Of a DNA stretch of 64,000 nucleotides, positions 8,385 through 18,106 are shown piece by piece (position 1 is the first letter of the stretch; each line of letters opens with the position of its first letter). This DNA comes from Bizionia myxarmorum (GTDB lineage: Bacteria; Bacteroidota; Bacteroidia; Flavobacteriales; Flavobacteriaceae). The translations under genes and the position numbers were made by a program. A model generated the notes under the pieces. It was not told the origin of the DNA, made no database searches, and worked only from the letters and a program-made list of their open reading frames with translations. Location: assembly GCF_008086205.1 (NCBI RefSeq), contig NZ_VSKK01000001.1, forward strand, positions 248,001 to 312,000, given 5' to 3'.

Positions 8385-11336
8385 ATGAGACACTCCCGAA
8401 TTCATCAAAATATTATTTTATCAGTATCCTTTCTTCTTTTACTTTTCGCTTGCAATAAAATTGAAGAAAAACCGATCAAGTCAGCCAAAAACTACAGTAA
8501 TCTAACTAGCTACGTTAATCCTTTTATTGGAACTGGCGGTCATGGTCATACGTATCCCGGCGCCACCATGCCGTTTGGAATGATGCAATTATCACCCGAC
8601 ACCCGATTAGATGGTTGGGATGGCTGTTCAGGCTATCATTATTCTGATGAATACATCTACGGATTTTCGCACACCCATTTAAGCGGAACGGGCGTTTCTG
8701 ATTATGGTGATATTTTACTGATGCCAACCAACGAAGTTGTTTTTAATAATGGTGCTGATGGCAAAAAAGGCTATCGCGCGCATTTTTCTCATGACAATGA
8801 ATTGGCGGAACCGGGTTACTATAAGGTGAAATTAGATTCCACAAATATTGACGTAGAATTAACCGTTTCTCAGCGTAGCGGAATCCATAAATATCATTTT
8901 CCAAAAAATTCTAAACAGATTGTGATTTTAGATTTAGAACATCGTGACGAAGTTTTAGGGTCCAATGCAACCGTATATTCCAATACGGAGGTTGGTGGTT
9001 TTAGAAATTCAAAAGCGTGGGCAACCAACCAAATGTTATTTTATAATATTCAGTTTTCGCGTCCTTTTAAAAACATGGTATTTTTAAATGACACCGCTGA
9101 AGGCAAAAAAGTAATGGCAGCTTTTGAATTTGAAGAGAATGATAGTCAAACTCTGGATGTGAAAATTGGAATTTCAGCTGTTGATGAAGCCGGTGCCAAA
9201 GCAAATTTACAAGCAGAAATTGGCAATAAAACGTTTGAAGCCGTTAAAACAGAAGCTCAAAAAGTATGGGAATTGCAATTGAATAAAATTGAAGTAGAAA
9301 GTGATAATATAGATTATAAAACGAATTTTTATACCGCCATGTATCACACCATGATAGCGCCAAACATCTATCAAGATGTGGACGGCCGTTACCGCGGCAT
9401 GGATTTAGAAATTCACCAAACAACGGATTTCGATTATTATACGGTGTTTTCACTTTGGGATACGTATCGCGCTACTCACCCACTTTACACGATTATTGAG
9501 CAAGACAGAACCAACGATTTTATCAAAACCTTTTTAGCCAAATATGATGAAGGTGGTATAATTCCCATTTGGGATTTATCTGGAAATTACACAGGCTGTA
9601 TGATTGGTTATCACGCAGTTCCTGTTATTGCCGACGCTTATTTAAAAGGCATTAAAGATTATGATGTTGAAAAAGCTTTTACGGCTATGAAACATTCCGC
9701 GACGCGAGATAAATTAGGATTAAAAAGTTATAAAGAATTTGGCTTTATTCCTGTGGAAGAAGAAAGCGAATCGGTTTCCAAAACGCTGGAATATGCTTAT
9801 GATGATTGGACCATTGCACAAATGGCAAAATCTTTAGGAAAAGACGCTGATTACAAAACCTATACGGAACGCGCTCAATATTATAAAAATGTATTTGATC
9901 CAGAATCGCAATTTATGCGTGGTCGTTTCAGAAATACCTGGTTTGCACCTTTTGACCCGTATGAAGTGAATTTTAATTATACCGAAGCCAACTCTTGGCA
10001 ATACAGTTTTTATGTACCACAAGATATTACAGGTTTAATGAAATTACTTGGCGGAAAAGAACAGTTGGAAGCCCGTTTGGATGCGTTATTTACGGCAGAA
10101 TCAGAAACTTCGGGTCGTCAGCAAGCGGATATTTCGGGATTAATTGGTCAATATGCACATGGAAACGAACCGAGTCACCATATGGCTTATTTGTATAATT
10201 TCGTTAACAAACCTCATAAAACACAAGAGAAAATTGATAAAATTCTAACCGAATTATACACCAATACTCCAGATGGTATTTCAGGAAATGAAGACTGCGG
10301 ACAAATGAGTGCTTGGTATATTTTCTCATCCATGGGATTCTATCCAGTTACACCAGGAAGCAGTGAATATATTATAGGAACACCTTTGTTTGAGAAAGCG
10401 TCGATTAATTTGGAAAGCGGAAAGCAATTTACCATTGTTGCGAATAATTTAAGCGATTCCAATATCTATGTTGAAAATGTATCATTAAATAGTGTTGATT
10501 TAAATAGAACCTACATCACGCATGATGAAATTATAAATGGAGGCACACTCGTTTTTACGATGACGAATAATCCTGCGGAATGGGGAACTAAAGTTGGACA
10601 AGAACCAAAAACGAGTATTGAGGAGCACCTTATTGTTGCTTCGCCATTTATTGCAAAAGGTGACGTGGCTTTTAAAGAAAAAACAGAAGTCGTATTAGAA
10701 AATGCCGATCCAGAAGCTGCTATTTTTTATAAATTAGATGATGCTGAATTTAAATTATATGACGCATCTTTTACCATTTCTAAACCATCCATATTAACAG
10801 TTTATTCAGAAAAAAATAAGACAAAAAGCCCTGAAATAACTACGCTGTTTTATGAAATTGACCCGAACATCTCATTAACATTGGAATCCGAATATGCCAA
10901 TCAATATAATGGTGGTGGACCCATTGCGTTAATTGATGGAATTGTTGGTGCCAGAGATTTTAGAACAGGAACTTGGCAAGGTTATCAAGATAAAGATGTG
11001 GTTGCTATTGTTGATTTAGGTAGTGAAAAACCTATAAATTCCGTTACCACCAATTATTTAAGAGACCAACGCTCATGGATTTTTTATCCTACGGAAGTCA
11101 TTTGTTTAGCATCTAAAGACGGTCAGAATTATGACACGATTGGCAATTATACTTTTGAAGATATTACACCAACTGAAGATGTGGATATGAAAAGCGTTAC
11201 ATTCAATAAAACTAACACCAATTATCGTTATGTGAAAATCATCGCCAAGAAATTAGGTGTCCTTCCAGAATGGCATTTGGGTTATCCAGATGATGGTAGA
11301 AGTTGGTTATTTATTGATGAAATTCAGATTAAATAA
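8385..11336 (+). CDS. Alpha-mannosidase, GH92 family, lipoprotein
   Basis: GH92 enzymes are calcium-dependent exo-alpha-mannosidases that trim N-glycan mannose arms. The 983-residue protein carries the family hallmarks: VNPFIGTGGHGHTYPGATMP near the N-terminus, SLWDTYRATHPL, GNEPSHHMAYLY and GNEDCGQMSAWY, whose glutamate (about residue 635) is the general acid. After the catalytic part comes a chitobiase C-terminal-like segment and a discoidin-like domain ending SWLFIDEIQIK. The frame extends back to a TTG at 8349, but the ATG giving MRHSRIHQNIILSVSF leads directly into a signal peptide with lipobox LLFAC. It is the first gene of the plus-strand half of the glycan island, followed after 79 bp by the permease. 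Confidence 0.93.
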   Translation: MRHSRIHQNIILSVSFLLLLFACNKIEEKPIKSAKNYSNLTSYVNPFIGTGGHGHTYPGATMPFGMMQLSPDTRLDGWDGCSGYHYSDEYIYGFSHTHLSGTGVSDYGDILLMPTNEVVFNNGADGKKGYRAHFSHDNELAEPGYYKVKLDSTNIDVELTVSQRSGIHKYHFPKNSKQIVILDLEHRDEVLGSNATVYSNTEVGGFRNSKAWATNQMLFYNIQFSRPFKNMVFLNDTAEGKKVMAAFEFEENDSQTLDVKIGISAVDEAGAKANLQAEIGNKTFEAVKTEAQKVWELQLNKIEVESDNIDYKTNFYTAMYHTMIAPNIYQDVDGRYRGMDLEIHQTTDFDYYTVFSLWDTYRATHPLYTIIEQDRTNDFIKTFLAKYDEGGIIPIWDLSGNYTGCMIGYHAVPVIADAYLKGIKDYDVEKAFTAMKHSATRDKLGLKSYKEFGFIPVEEESESVSKTLEYAYDDWTIAQMAKSLGKDADYKTYTERAQYYKNVFDPESQFMRGRFRNTWFAPFDPYEVNFNYTEANSWQYSFYVPQDITGLMKLLGGKEQLEARLDALFTAESETSGRQQADISGLIGQYAHGNEPSHHMAYLYNFVNKPHKTQEKIDKILTELYTNTPDGISGNEDCGQMSAWYIFSSMGFYPVTPGSSEYIIGTPLFEKASINLESGKQFTIVANNLSDSNIYVENVSLNSVDLNRTYITHDEIINGGTLVFTMTNNPAEWGTKVGQEPKTSIEEHLIVASPFIAKGDVAFKEKTEVVLENADPEAAIFYKLDDAEFKLYDASFTISKPSILTVYSEKNKTKSPEITTLFYEIDPNISLTLESEYANQYNGGGPIALIDGIVGARDFRTGTWQGYQDKDVVAIVDLGSEKPINSVTTNYLRDQRSWIFYPTEVICLASKDGQNYDTIGNYTFEDITPTEDVDMKSVTFNKTNTNYRYVKIIAKKLGVLPEWHLGYPDDGRSWLFIDEIQIK

Positions 11337-11338
11337 TG

Positions 11339-11406
11339 AATTCCTGCGGAAACAGGAATCTAATAAATAAAATTAACTAAATACAGATTCCTGCTTTCAC
11401 AGGATT
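11339..11406. repeat. Inverted pair of short dispersed palindromes
   Basis: Two copies of a ~22-bp palindromic unit (ATTCCTGCGGAAACAGGAAT at 11340-11359; its reverse-complement form at 11385-11406) flank 24 bp in the short gap between GH92 and the permease. A third relative is at 18981-19006. Each unit folds on itself and the pair can also fold as one long hairpin, the usual look of REP-like sequences. It may act as an attenuator or 3' end for the GH92 mRNA. Confidence 0.6.
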
Positions 11407-11415
11407 AGTAAATAT

Positions 11416-12732
11416 ATGAATCACCAAAAATCCTATCGTTCCTCATTCATATTACTAACCATATTATTTTTCCTTTGGGGATTTATAACGGTTTTAGTAG
11501 ATTCATTAATACCAAGATTACGTGAATTATTTACACTCACCTATTTTCAAGCTGGTTTGGTGCAATTTGCATTTTTTGGTGCGTACTTTGTATTGTCCAT
11601 TCCTGCCAGTTATATTCTATCGAAAATCGGTTATAAAAAAGGCATTATATTAGGCTTACTAACCATGGCTTTGGCCTGCTTGCTTTTTTATCCTGCTGCA
11701 TCTTACCGCATGTTTGGCATTTTTATGTTAGCCTATTTTATATTAGCTGCTGGAATCACGGTTTTACAAGTCGCAGCCAATCCGTTTGTGGCGGTTTTAG
11801 GTTCGGAAGATGGTGCTTCTAGCCGATTGAATTTATCACAAGCCTTCAATTCTTTAGGAACAGCTATTGCTCCTATTGTTGGTGCTTGGTTTATTTTAAG
11901 CGATACCATTAAAACTAAAGACGAAATTGCTGAATTAACAGGTGTTGCGAAAGAAACGTATTTAGTTTCCGAAGCTTCGGCTGTACAAACACCCTTTTTA
12001 GGATTGGCACTTTTTATAGTTCTTATTGCCGTTATTTTTCTATTTGCGAAGCTTCCTAAAATGATTAGTGAAGATGATACTGGAACCTATTCAGCAGCTT
12101 TAAAAAACAAAAATTTAATGTTGGGTGTTTTAGGAATCTTCTTCTACGTTGGTGCTGAAGTGGCTATTGGAAGTTATCTAGTCAACTATTTTATGGACAT
12201 GAATTTAACTGAAGTCATTAAAGAAACAGGATTCATGAAATCCATTGCAGAAGGCATTCTGAATTCTGGAATCACGGAAAACGATAATAAAGCTATTGTT
12301 GGTGTCTTCGTTACTTTCTATTGGTCTGGCGCTATGATAGGTCGTTTTGCTGGTGCCTATTTAACCAAAATTATGAAACCAGGAAACGTCTTGGGCATTT
12401 TTGCAACCATTGCCATTTTGTTAATAGTAATTTCGATTAGCTCGACTGGATTAATAAGTATGTGGAGTATTCTAGCCGTCGGATTATTTAACTCCATCAT
12501 GTTCCCTACTATTTTCGCATTAGCGATTGCTGGTATTGGCGATTTAAAACCAAAAGCATCGGGTTTACTTTGCATGGCCATTGTTGGTGGCGCCATTATT
12601 CCGCCACTTTTCGGGTTCCTAACAGATAATGTTGGTTTCAAATCGGCTTTATTATTTATTGTAATTTGCTATGGTTATATTTTATGGTATGGTTTTAAGA
12701 ATTCAAAAAATAATGTAGAACAAATCGCCTAA
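11416..12732 (+). CDS. Sugar MFS transporter, FucP/NagP-like
   Basis: The 438-residue protein has about twelve transmembrane segments and reads as the fucose:H+ symporter (FHS) branch of the MFS. Family marks include the opening FILLTILFFLWGFITVLVDSLIPRL, the QVAANPFVAVLG motif in the fourth segment, and SRLNLSQAFNSLGTAIAP. Members import fucose, glucose/galactose or N-acetylglucosamine. Placed between an alpha-mannosidase and glycosylasparaginase, it likely takes up mannose or GlcNAc freed in the periplasm; the exact sugar is inference. It acts in the inner membrane. No SusC/SusD pair is in the window. Confidence 0.88.
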   Translation: MNHQKSYRSSFILLTILFFLWGFITVLVDSLIPRLRELFTLTYFQAGLVQFAFFGAYFVLSIPASYILSKIGYKKGIILGLLTMALACLLFYPAASYRMFGIFMLAYFILAAGITVLQVAANPFVAVLGSEDGASSRLNLSQAFNSLGTAIAPIVGAWFILSDTIKTKDEIAELTGVAKETYLVSEASAVQTPFLGLALFIVLIAVIFLFAKLPKMISEDDTGTYSAALKNKNLMLGVLGIFFYVGAEVAIGSYLVNYFMDMNLTEVIKETGFMKSIAEGILNSGITENDNKAIVGVFVTFYWSGAMIGRFAGAYLTKIMKPGNVLGIFATIAILLIVISISSTGLISMWSILAVGLFNSIMFPTIFALAIAGIGDLKPKASGLLCMAIVGGAIIPPLFGFLTDNVGFKSALLFIVICYGYILWYGFKNSKNNVEQIA

Positions 12733-12782
12733 CAGCAAATTAGTTTTCTTTAGAAAAAATAAAAGTATTAAATCGATTGCTT

Positions 12783-13787
12783 ATGAAACGTAGAAATTTT
12801 TTAAGAAATGCCTCGCTTACTGGTGTCGGATTAGCCGTTGGCAGCACGTTAGTTAGTTACGCTGAAATAAATTCGGAATTTGATTTAGATAACATTTCAA
12901 ACAAAAAACCGGTTTTACCTATGGTAATAGCTACGTGGCATGTTGAAAATGCGACAGCCAAATCCATGGAAATATTGCTGGCTGGCGGAACGGCTTTAGA
13001 CGCTGTTGAGCAAGGTTGTATGGTTGAAGAGGCTGATGTTAATAACCAATCCGTTGGAAAAGGAGGTCTTCCGGATCGTGAAGGAAACGTGACTTTGGAT
13101 GCCTGTATTATGAACAAAGATGGCGATTGCGGATCCGTTGTATATTTACAAAACATCACGCATGCTGTTTCCATTGCCAGAAAAGTGATGGAAGATACGC
13201 CACACATTATGTTAGCTGGAAAAGGCGCGGAACAATATGCTATTGAATTAGGCTATAAGAAAGAGAATTTGCTGACCGAATCTTCCAAAAAAGCTTGGGA
13301 GGAATGGAAAAAAGAATCCAAATACAAACCGATTATTAATATCGAAAACCACGATACCATTGGCATGCTAGCCATTGATAAAAATGGTGATATTTCTGGC
13401 GCTTGTACCACGAGCGGTTTGTCCTATAAAATGGCTGGACGCATTGGAGATAGTCCAATTATTGGTTCTGGTTTATTTATAGATAATGAAATTGGCGGCT
13501 GCGTGGCTACTGGTTTAGGCGAAGAAGTCGTAAAAACGGTTGGTAGTTTTTTGGTTGTGGAATTGATGCGTCAAGGAAAATCTCCTCAAGAAGCGTGTGA
13601 AGAAGCAATAGGTCGTATTGTGAATAAACCCAACAGCGATTATAAAAATTTTCAAGTCGGCTATATTGCGGTCAATAAACAAGGCGAAACTGGCAGTTAT
13701 TCCATTCATGAATGGTTTAGTATGACCAAGTTTCAGGATGGTGTGAATGAGCGGATTCAATCGGATTATTATTTGCGAGATAAGTAG
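12783..13787 (+). CDS. Glycosylasparaginase (N4-(beta-N-acetylglucosaminyl)-L-asparaginase), exported
   Basis: This Ntn hydrolase (EC 3.5.1.26) splits GlcNAc-Asn into aspartate and the amino sugar. The 335-residue precursor begins with a twin-arginine-like signal (MKRRNFLRNASLTGVGLAVG). The autoprocessing site is ENHDTIGM, where Thr near residue 190 would become the N-terminal nucleophile of the beta subunit. GRIGDSPIIGSG and the GGTALDAVEQGC stretch match the Elizabethkingia enzyme and set it apart from ordinary isoaspartyl peptidases. The frame opens at a TTG six nt upstream, but the ATG fits the signal better. It completes the glycan island by removing the last sugar from asparagine. Confidence 0.88.
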   Translation: MKRRNFLRNASLTGVGLAVGSTLVSYAEINSEFDLDNISNKKPVLPMVIATWHVENATAKSMEILLAGGTALDAVEQGCMVEEADVNNQSVGKGGLPDREGNVTLDACIMNKDGDCGSVVYLQNITHAVSIARKVMEDTPHIMLAGKGAEQYAIELGYKKENLLTESSKKAWEEWKKESKYKPIINIENHDTIGMLAIDKNGDISGACTTSGLSYKMAGRIGDSPIIGSGLFIDNEIGGCVATGLGEEVVKTVGSFLVVELMRQGKSPQEACEEAIGRIVNKPNSDYKNFQVGYIAVNKQGETGSYSIHEWFSMTKFQDGVNERIQSDYYLRDK

Positions 13788-13872
13788 GTTTACGTTTCTT
13801 TCAAATTCTAACGTTTTAAGCACTTCAACTGCACTCAATGTGACATGGTCATACATTCATACAAGTAGTCAT

Positions 13873-13900
13873 TGTCATTCTGAGCGTCGTCGAATACTCT
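13873..13900. repeat. Dispersed REP-like unit
   Basis: TGTCATTCTGAGCGTCGTCG resembles the common flavobacterial intergenic repeat of the type TTCTGAGCGYAGTCGA. A related inverted pair lies at 20278-20340 and a decayed relative near 23521-23553. It sits between two convergent genes. Confidence 0.5.
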
Positions 13901-13937
13901 AAACTACAGTTAAGGTAGTTTATCTAATTAAGCCTTT

Positions 13938-15344
13938 CTAAAACCACTTAATGGTTAAGTCAACCAATTTTTGTTTCCAGCCTGTGTAGGGAGGCATCAG
14001 CAAATCGACTGCTCCTATAGTATGTTGTTTTAAAACCGAACGCTGATTAGTAAATTCGTGAAACCCGAATACACCGTGAGACTTTCCAATTCCACTATTG
14101 TTTGATCCACCGAAAGGTAAATTATGATTCAAGAATTGTAATAGATTATGATTGACACAAGTACTTCCTGCGCGAGTATTTCCAATAACATAATCGATTG
14201 TTTTTTTATTTTTACTAAAAATATAAAGTGCTAACGGCTTTTCGTTGGCGTTGACATAACCAACTGCGTCTTCAATGGCTCTATAGGTTTTAAGTGGTAA
14301 AATTGGTCCGAAAATCTCGTCTTCCATTAAGGTGGCGTTTTCAGGAATCCCACTAACCAAAGTTGGTTCTATATAGCAATCAGCAGCCTTACTTCTGCCT
14401 CCAGCTTCTACTAAACTTCCTTTAGATTTTGCATCTTCCAAAGCCTTTGTTAGGCGTTCAAAATGCTTGCTATTTACAATGCGACTGTAAGATTCCGAAC
14501 TTTCAGGGTTTTCAGAATAAAATGTTTTTACTTCTTGTTTGAATAACTTTACAAATTCAGGTTTTAAAGATTCTTGAAGTAGCACATAATCTGGTGCAAT
14601 ACAAGTTTGCCCCGCATTGGTACATTTTCCATAAACTATTTTCTTAACGGCTTTTTCTAAATTAGAAGAATCGTCAATAATAGTTGGCGATTTCCCACCT
14701 AATTCCAACGTCACCGAAGTTAAATGTTTGGAGGCAGCTTTCATCACAATTTTCCCAACAGCAGGTGAACCCGTAAAGAAAATATGATTAAAAGGCAATT
14801 CTAACAAAGCCGAAGATGTTTCGACTTCACCTTCAACCAAGGCAATTTCATTTTCATCAAATAACTCTAATACAATTTTCGCCATTAATTTGGACGTGTT
14901 CGGAGTCATTTCCGAAGGCTTTAAAATTACTGTATTTCCACCAGCTATTGCCGAAACTAATGGTCCAAATGTTAAGTTTATGGGGTAATTCCAAGGTGAA
15001 ATAATTAAACAAACACCTTTGGGTTCATTTACAATAAACGAGCTACTTCCAAGCATGGAAACAGGTGTCGCAACTTTTTCATGTTTTAACCAGGTTTTTA
15101 AATTAGAAATCGTGAATTTAATTTCATCAACAACCGGGTAAATTTCGGTTAAATCCGTTTCTAAAAACGGTTTTTTGAAATCGGCGAAAAGTGCTTCACA
15201 AATAGCTTGTCTGTATGTTTTTTCAAGCGCTTCTTGCAAGCGTTTCAGTTTGGCAATACGTTCCTTGTAAGTTGTATTGCCAATTTGAAATTGATGCGCT
15301 TTTTGTTTTTGAAATAATTCGAAATACGGGTTTTCTGTACTCAT
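13938..15344 (-). CDS. Aldehyde dehydrogenase family protein
   Basis: The 468-residue protein is an NAD(P)-dependent aldehyde dehydrogenase of the shorter class-3-like type. It shows SPWNYPINLTFGPLVSAIAGGN for cofactor binding, ELGGKSPTIID with the general-base region, and the catalytic cysteine in NAGQTCIAPDY. The tail has a hydrophobic stretch but no obvious anchor. It starts 8 nt after the cyanophycin synthetase stop on the same strand, so the two are probably co-transcribed. The link is not standard; oxidation of an aldehyde from arginine breakdown would fit, but that is a guess, and a general aldehyde-detoxifying role is equally possible. Confidence 0.88.
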   Translation of the reverse strand: MSTENPYFELFQKQKAHQFQIGNTTYKERIAKLKRLQEALEKTYRQAICEALFADFKKPFLETDLTEIYPVVDEIKFTISNLKTWLKHEKVATPVSMLGSSSFIVNEPKGVCLIISPWNYPINLTFGPLVSAIAGGNTVILKPSEMTPNTSKLMAKIVLELFDENEIALVEGEVETSSALLELPFNHIFFTGSPAVGKIVMKAASKHLTSVTLELGGKSPTIIDDSSNLEKAVKKIVYGKCTNAGQTCIAPDYVLLQESLKPEFVKLFKQEVKTFYSENPESSESYSRIVNSKHFERLTKALEDAKSKGSLVEAGGRSKAADCYIEPTLVSGIPENATLMEDEIFGPILPLKTYRAIEDAVGYVNANEKPLALYIFSKNKKTIDYVIGNTRAGSTCVNHNLLQFLNHNLPFGGSNNSGIGKSHGVFGFHEFTNQRSVLKQHTIGAVDLLMPPYTGWKQKLVDLTIKWF

Positions 15345-15352
15345 AATAATTA

Positions 15353-17995
15353 TTAATCGGCATTAAAAGGTTCGCCTTTGGAATCCTGCTCTTTAAATTT
15401 CTGAACGAGTTCCAAAGCGTCGGGAATAACATCGCTACTCAAAACAATAAGTGAATCTTTTACAGCATTATTAACCGCAAATGTAATCGCTTCTTTTTCT
15501 GAAGGAATAATCGTTATTTTCTTATTCGGATCTTTAGCTTTTATTCCTTCATTTAATAAGCTAATTAACTCTTCTTCAGTTCTGCCACGTAAACGTTTAT
15601 CTTGACGAATGATAATTTCGTCAAACATATCTGCCGAAATACTTCCTATTTCTCGTGTATCTTCATCGCGTCTATCGCCAACGCCTGCAATTATTCCCAC
15701 TTTCACAGAACATTCAATCTTATCCGTAAATTCTTTTAAAGCCAACATTCCTGCTGGGTTATGCGCATAATCTAAAAGAACCGTAAAGTTTTTAAATTCG
15801 AATAAATTTAAACGACCAGGCGTTTGTGTTGGTGATGGAATAAACGTTTCCAGACCCGCTTTCATATCTTCAATACTAATGCCTTGAACATGCGCACCCA
15901 ATATAGCTGCCAGCACATTCTGAATCATAAAAGTGGCTTTTCCGCCATAAGTAAGTGGAATATTTTCAGCTTTCATGATGCGCATTTTCCATTCACCTCG
16001 GCAAATAGTTACGTAACCTTCTTCATAAATTGCTGTAATACCATTAAGGCGTTGCATGGCTTTTATACGTGGATTATTTTCATCCATGGAAAAAAGTGCC
16101 ACATGACATTGCACGGATCGGCGCATTTCATAAACCAAATCATCATCGGCATTTAAAATAGCGTAACCATCTGGTAAAACCGTTTCTGGAATAACTCCTT
16201 TGGCTTTGGCTAATTGTTCAATAGTATGAATTCCTTTTAAACCCAAATGATCAGCTGCGACGTTAGTAACAATACCGACATTACATTTTTTAAAGCCAAG
16301 ACCAGCACGCAGTAATCCACCTCTAGCACATTCTAAAACGGCAAAGTTTACGGTTGGATCTTTTAGTACAAACTCCGCACTTGCTGGACCTGTACAGTCA
16401 CCCGTCATGAGTAATCGGTTTTGAATATAAACACCGTCACTGGTGGTGTAACCTACACGATAACCTTTCATTTTAGCAATATGCGCCATTAATCGTGTAG
16501 TCGTTGTTTTTCCGTTTGTACCTGTAATAGCTACAATTGGAATACGTCCTGTATCACCTTGATTTGGAAATAATTTATCTATAACATGTCCAGCTACGTT
16601 GCGCGGCAAACCTTTAGTTGGCGCCAAATGCATTCTAAATCCTGGCCCGGCATTCACTTCTAAAACGGCTCCGCCAGTTTCAGAAAGTGGTTGGGTAATA
16701 TCTGTGGTCATCACATCAATACCACAAATATCTAAATCGATAATTTTTGAAATACGCTCTACCATACTAACGTTTGCAGGATGCACAATGTCAGTAACAT
16801 CTTCTGCTGTTCCACCCGTACTTAAGTTAGCTGTATCTTTTAAAATGAGCATTTCATCTTTAGGAATCACAGATTCTAAAGTATAGCCCGCATCTTTTAT
16901 AATGGTTTTAGATAAATCATTGATTGTAATTTGCGTCAAAACATTTTCATGGCCATAACCACGCCTTGGATCTTTATTCACAATATCTACCAATTCTTGA
17001 ACTGTAGACTTTCCGTCGCCAATAACATGCGCCGGCGTTCGTTTTGCAGCAGCTACTAATTTATTATTGATTACTAACAAGCGATAATCTTCGCCTTGAA
17101 CGAATTTTTCAACAATAATGGCACCATTTCTAGAGCTTTCTTTTGCATGATGAAAAGCAACCAGTGCATCATCATAATTTTTAATATCTACGGAAATACC
17201 ACGACCGTGATTTCCATCAACTGGTTTTATTACTAATGGATAACCTACGTAATTACAAGCTTCTTCTAAACTGCTCTCACGACGAATAATATCGCCTCTT
17301 GGTACTTCCACTTGCGCATTTTCCAATAAAAACTTGGTGTCTTCTTTATCACAAGCCAATTCCACACCAATACTACTAGTTTCTGATGTTACGGTTGCTT
17401 GAATACGTTTTTGATTCGCACCATAGCCTAATTGGCATAAAGAATACTTATTTAAACGAATCCACGGAATGCCGCGCGCTTCTGCTTCTTCGACAATAGA
17501 ACCTGTACTTGGCCCTAAACGTTCACTTTCCCGTAATTCACGCATGTGCTGAATGTCGTTGGTCATGTCATAATCCTGACCAGTAATTAAAGCTTCACAA
17601 ATATCTACTGAAATTTGCGCTGCATAACGTCCAACGGATTCTTCCATGTAGGCAAAAACTACAGAGTATACGCCCTCTTCGCCGTAGCCACGCGTACGTC
17701 CGAAACCGACGTCCATGCCGGCTAAAGTTTGAACTTCTAAGGCTATATGCTCAATAATATGGCCCATCCAGGTACCTTCTTTTACACGTTGAAAAAAGCC
17801 ACCAGCTTCCCCAACCGAACAACGATGTTCGTACATGGTGGGAAACATTGCTATTAATCGTTCATAAAAACCTTCAATTTTATTAGATGGTTTTTCCTCC
17901 ATCTCTTGAAGATCTAAAACCATTACAATTAGTTTATGACGACGTATAGACCAGTAATTTGGCCCTCTCATGGCATTAATTTCTCTTATTTTCAT
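15353..17995 (-). CDS. cphA: Cyanophycin synthetase
   Basis: CphA polymerises multi-L-arginyl-poly-L-aspartate from Asp and Arg using two ATP-dependent sites. The 880-residue length and architecture match CphA1. An N-terminal domain (MKIREINAMRGPNYWS) is followed by an ATP-grasp domain that adds Asp (LVIKPVDGNHGRGISVDI; EVNAGPGFRMHLAP) and a Mur-ligase-like domain that adds Arg (P-loop ITGTNGKTTTTR near residue 495; DYAHNPAGM later). It acts in the cytoplasm. Its promoter faces that of cyanophycinase across 111 bp, where minus-strand TATATTTA is a possible -7 element. The aldehyde dehydrogenase follows in the same direction. Confidence 0.95.
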   Translation of the reverse strand: MKIREINAMRGPNYWSIRRHKLIVMVLDLQEMEEKPSNKIEGFYERLIAMFPTMYEHRCSVGEAGGFFQRVKEGTWMGHIIEHIALEVQTLAGMDVGFGRTRGYGEEGVYSVVFAYMEESVGRYAAQISVDICEALITGQDYDMTNDIQHMRELRESERLGPSTGSIVEEAEARGIPWIRLNKYSLCQLGYGANQKRIQATVTSETSSIGVELACDKEDTKFLLENAQVEVPRGDIIRRESSLEEACNYVGYPLVIKPVDGNHGRGISVDIKNYDDALVAFHHAKESSRNGAIIVEKFVQGEDYRLLVINNKLVAAAKRTPAHVIGDGKSTVQELVDIVNKDPRRGYGHENVLTQITINDLSKTIIKDAGYTLESVIPKDEMLILKDTANLSTGGTAEDVTDIVHPANVSMVERISKIIDLDICGIDVMTTDITQPLSETGGAVLEVNAGPGFRMHLAPTKGLPRNVAGHVIDKLFPNQGDTGRIPIVAITGTNGKTTTTRLMAHIAKMKGYRVGYTTSDGVYIQNRLLMTGDCTGPASAEFVLKDPTVNFAVLECARGGLLRAGLGFKKCNVGIVTNVAADHLGLKGIHTIEQLAKAKGVIPETVLPDGYAILNADDDLVYEMRRSVQCHVALFSMDENNPRIKAMQRLNGITAIYEEGYVTICRGEWKMRIMKAENIPLTYGGKATFMIQNVLAAILGAHVQGISIEDMKAGLETFIPSPTQTPGRLNLFEFKNFTVLLDYAHNPAGMLALKEFTDKIECSVKVGIIAGVGDRRDEDTREIGSISADMFDEIIIRQDKRLRGRTEEELISLLNEGIKAKDPNKKITIIPSEKEAITFAVNNAVKDSLIVLSSDVIPDALELVQKFKEQDSKGEPFNAD

Positions 17996-18106
17996 GTAAG
18001 GTGTTTATTTGATTGAAAAATGAATAGTCATAAATATAGAATTTTTAAACTAAATAAGTTTATTTTTGTAATCTGATTTTTAACAATCATATTTTAACAA
18101 CAGATA

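Noticed and set aside
15884-16886. Open frames on the strand opposite to cyanophycin synthetase
   Set aside because: They mirror the coding strand of a well-supported gene and have no features of their own.
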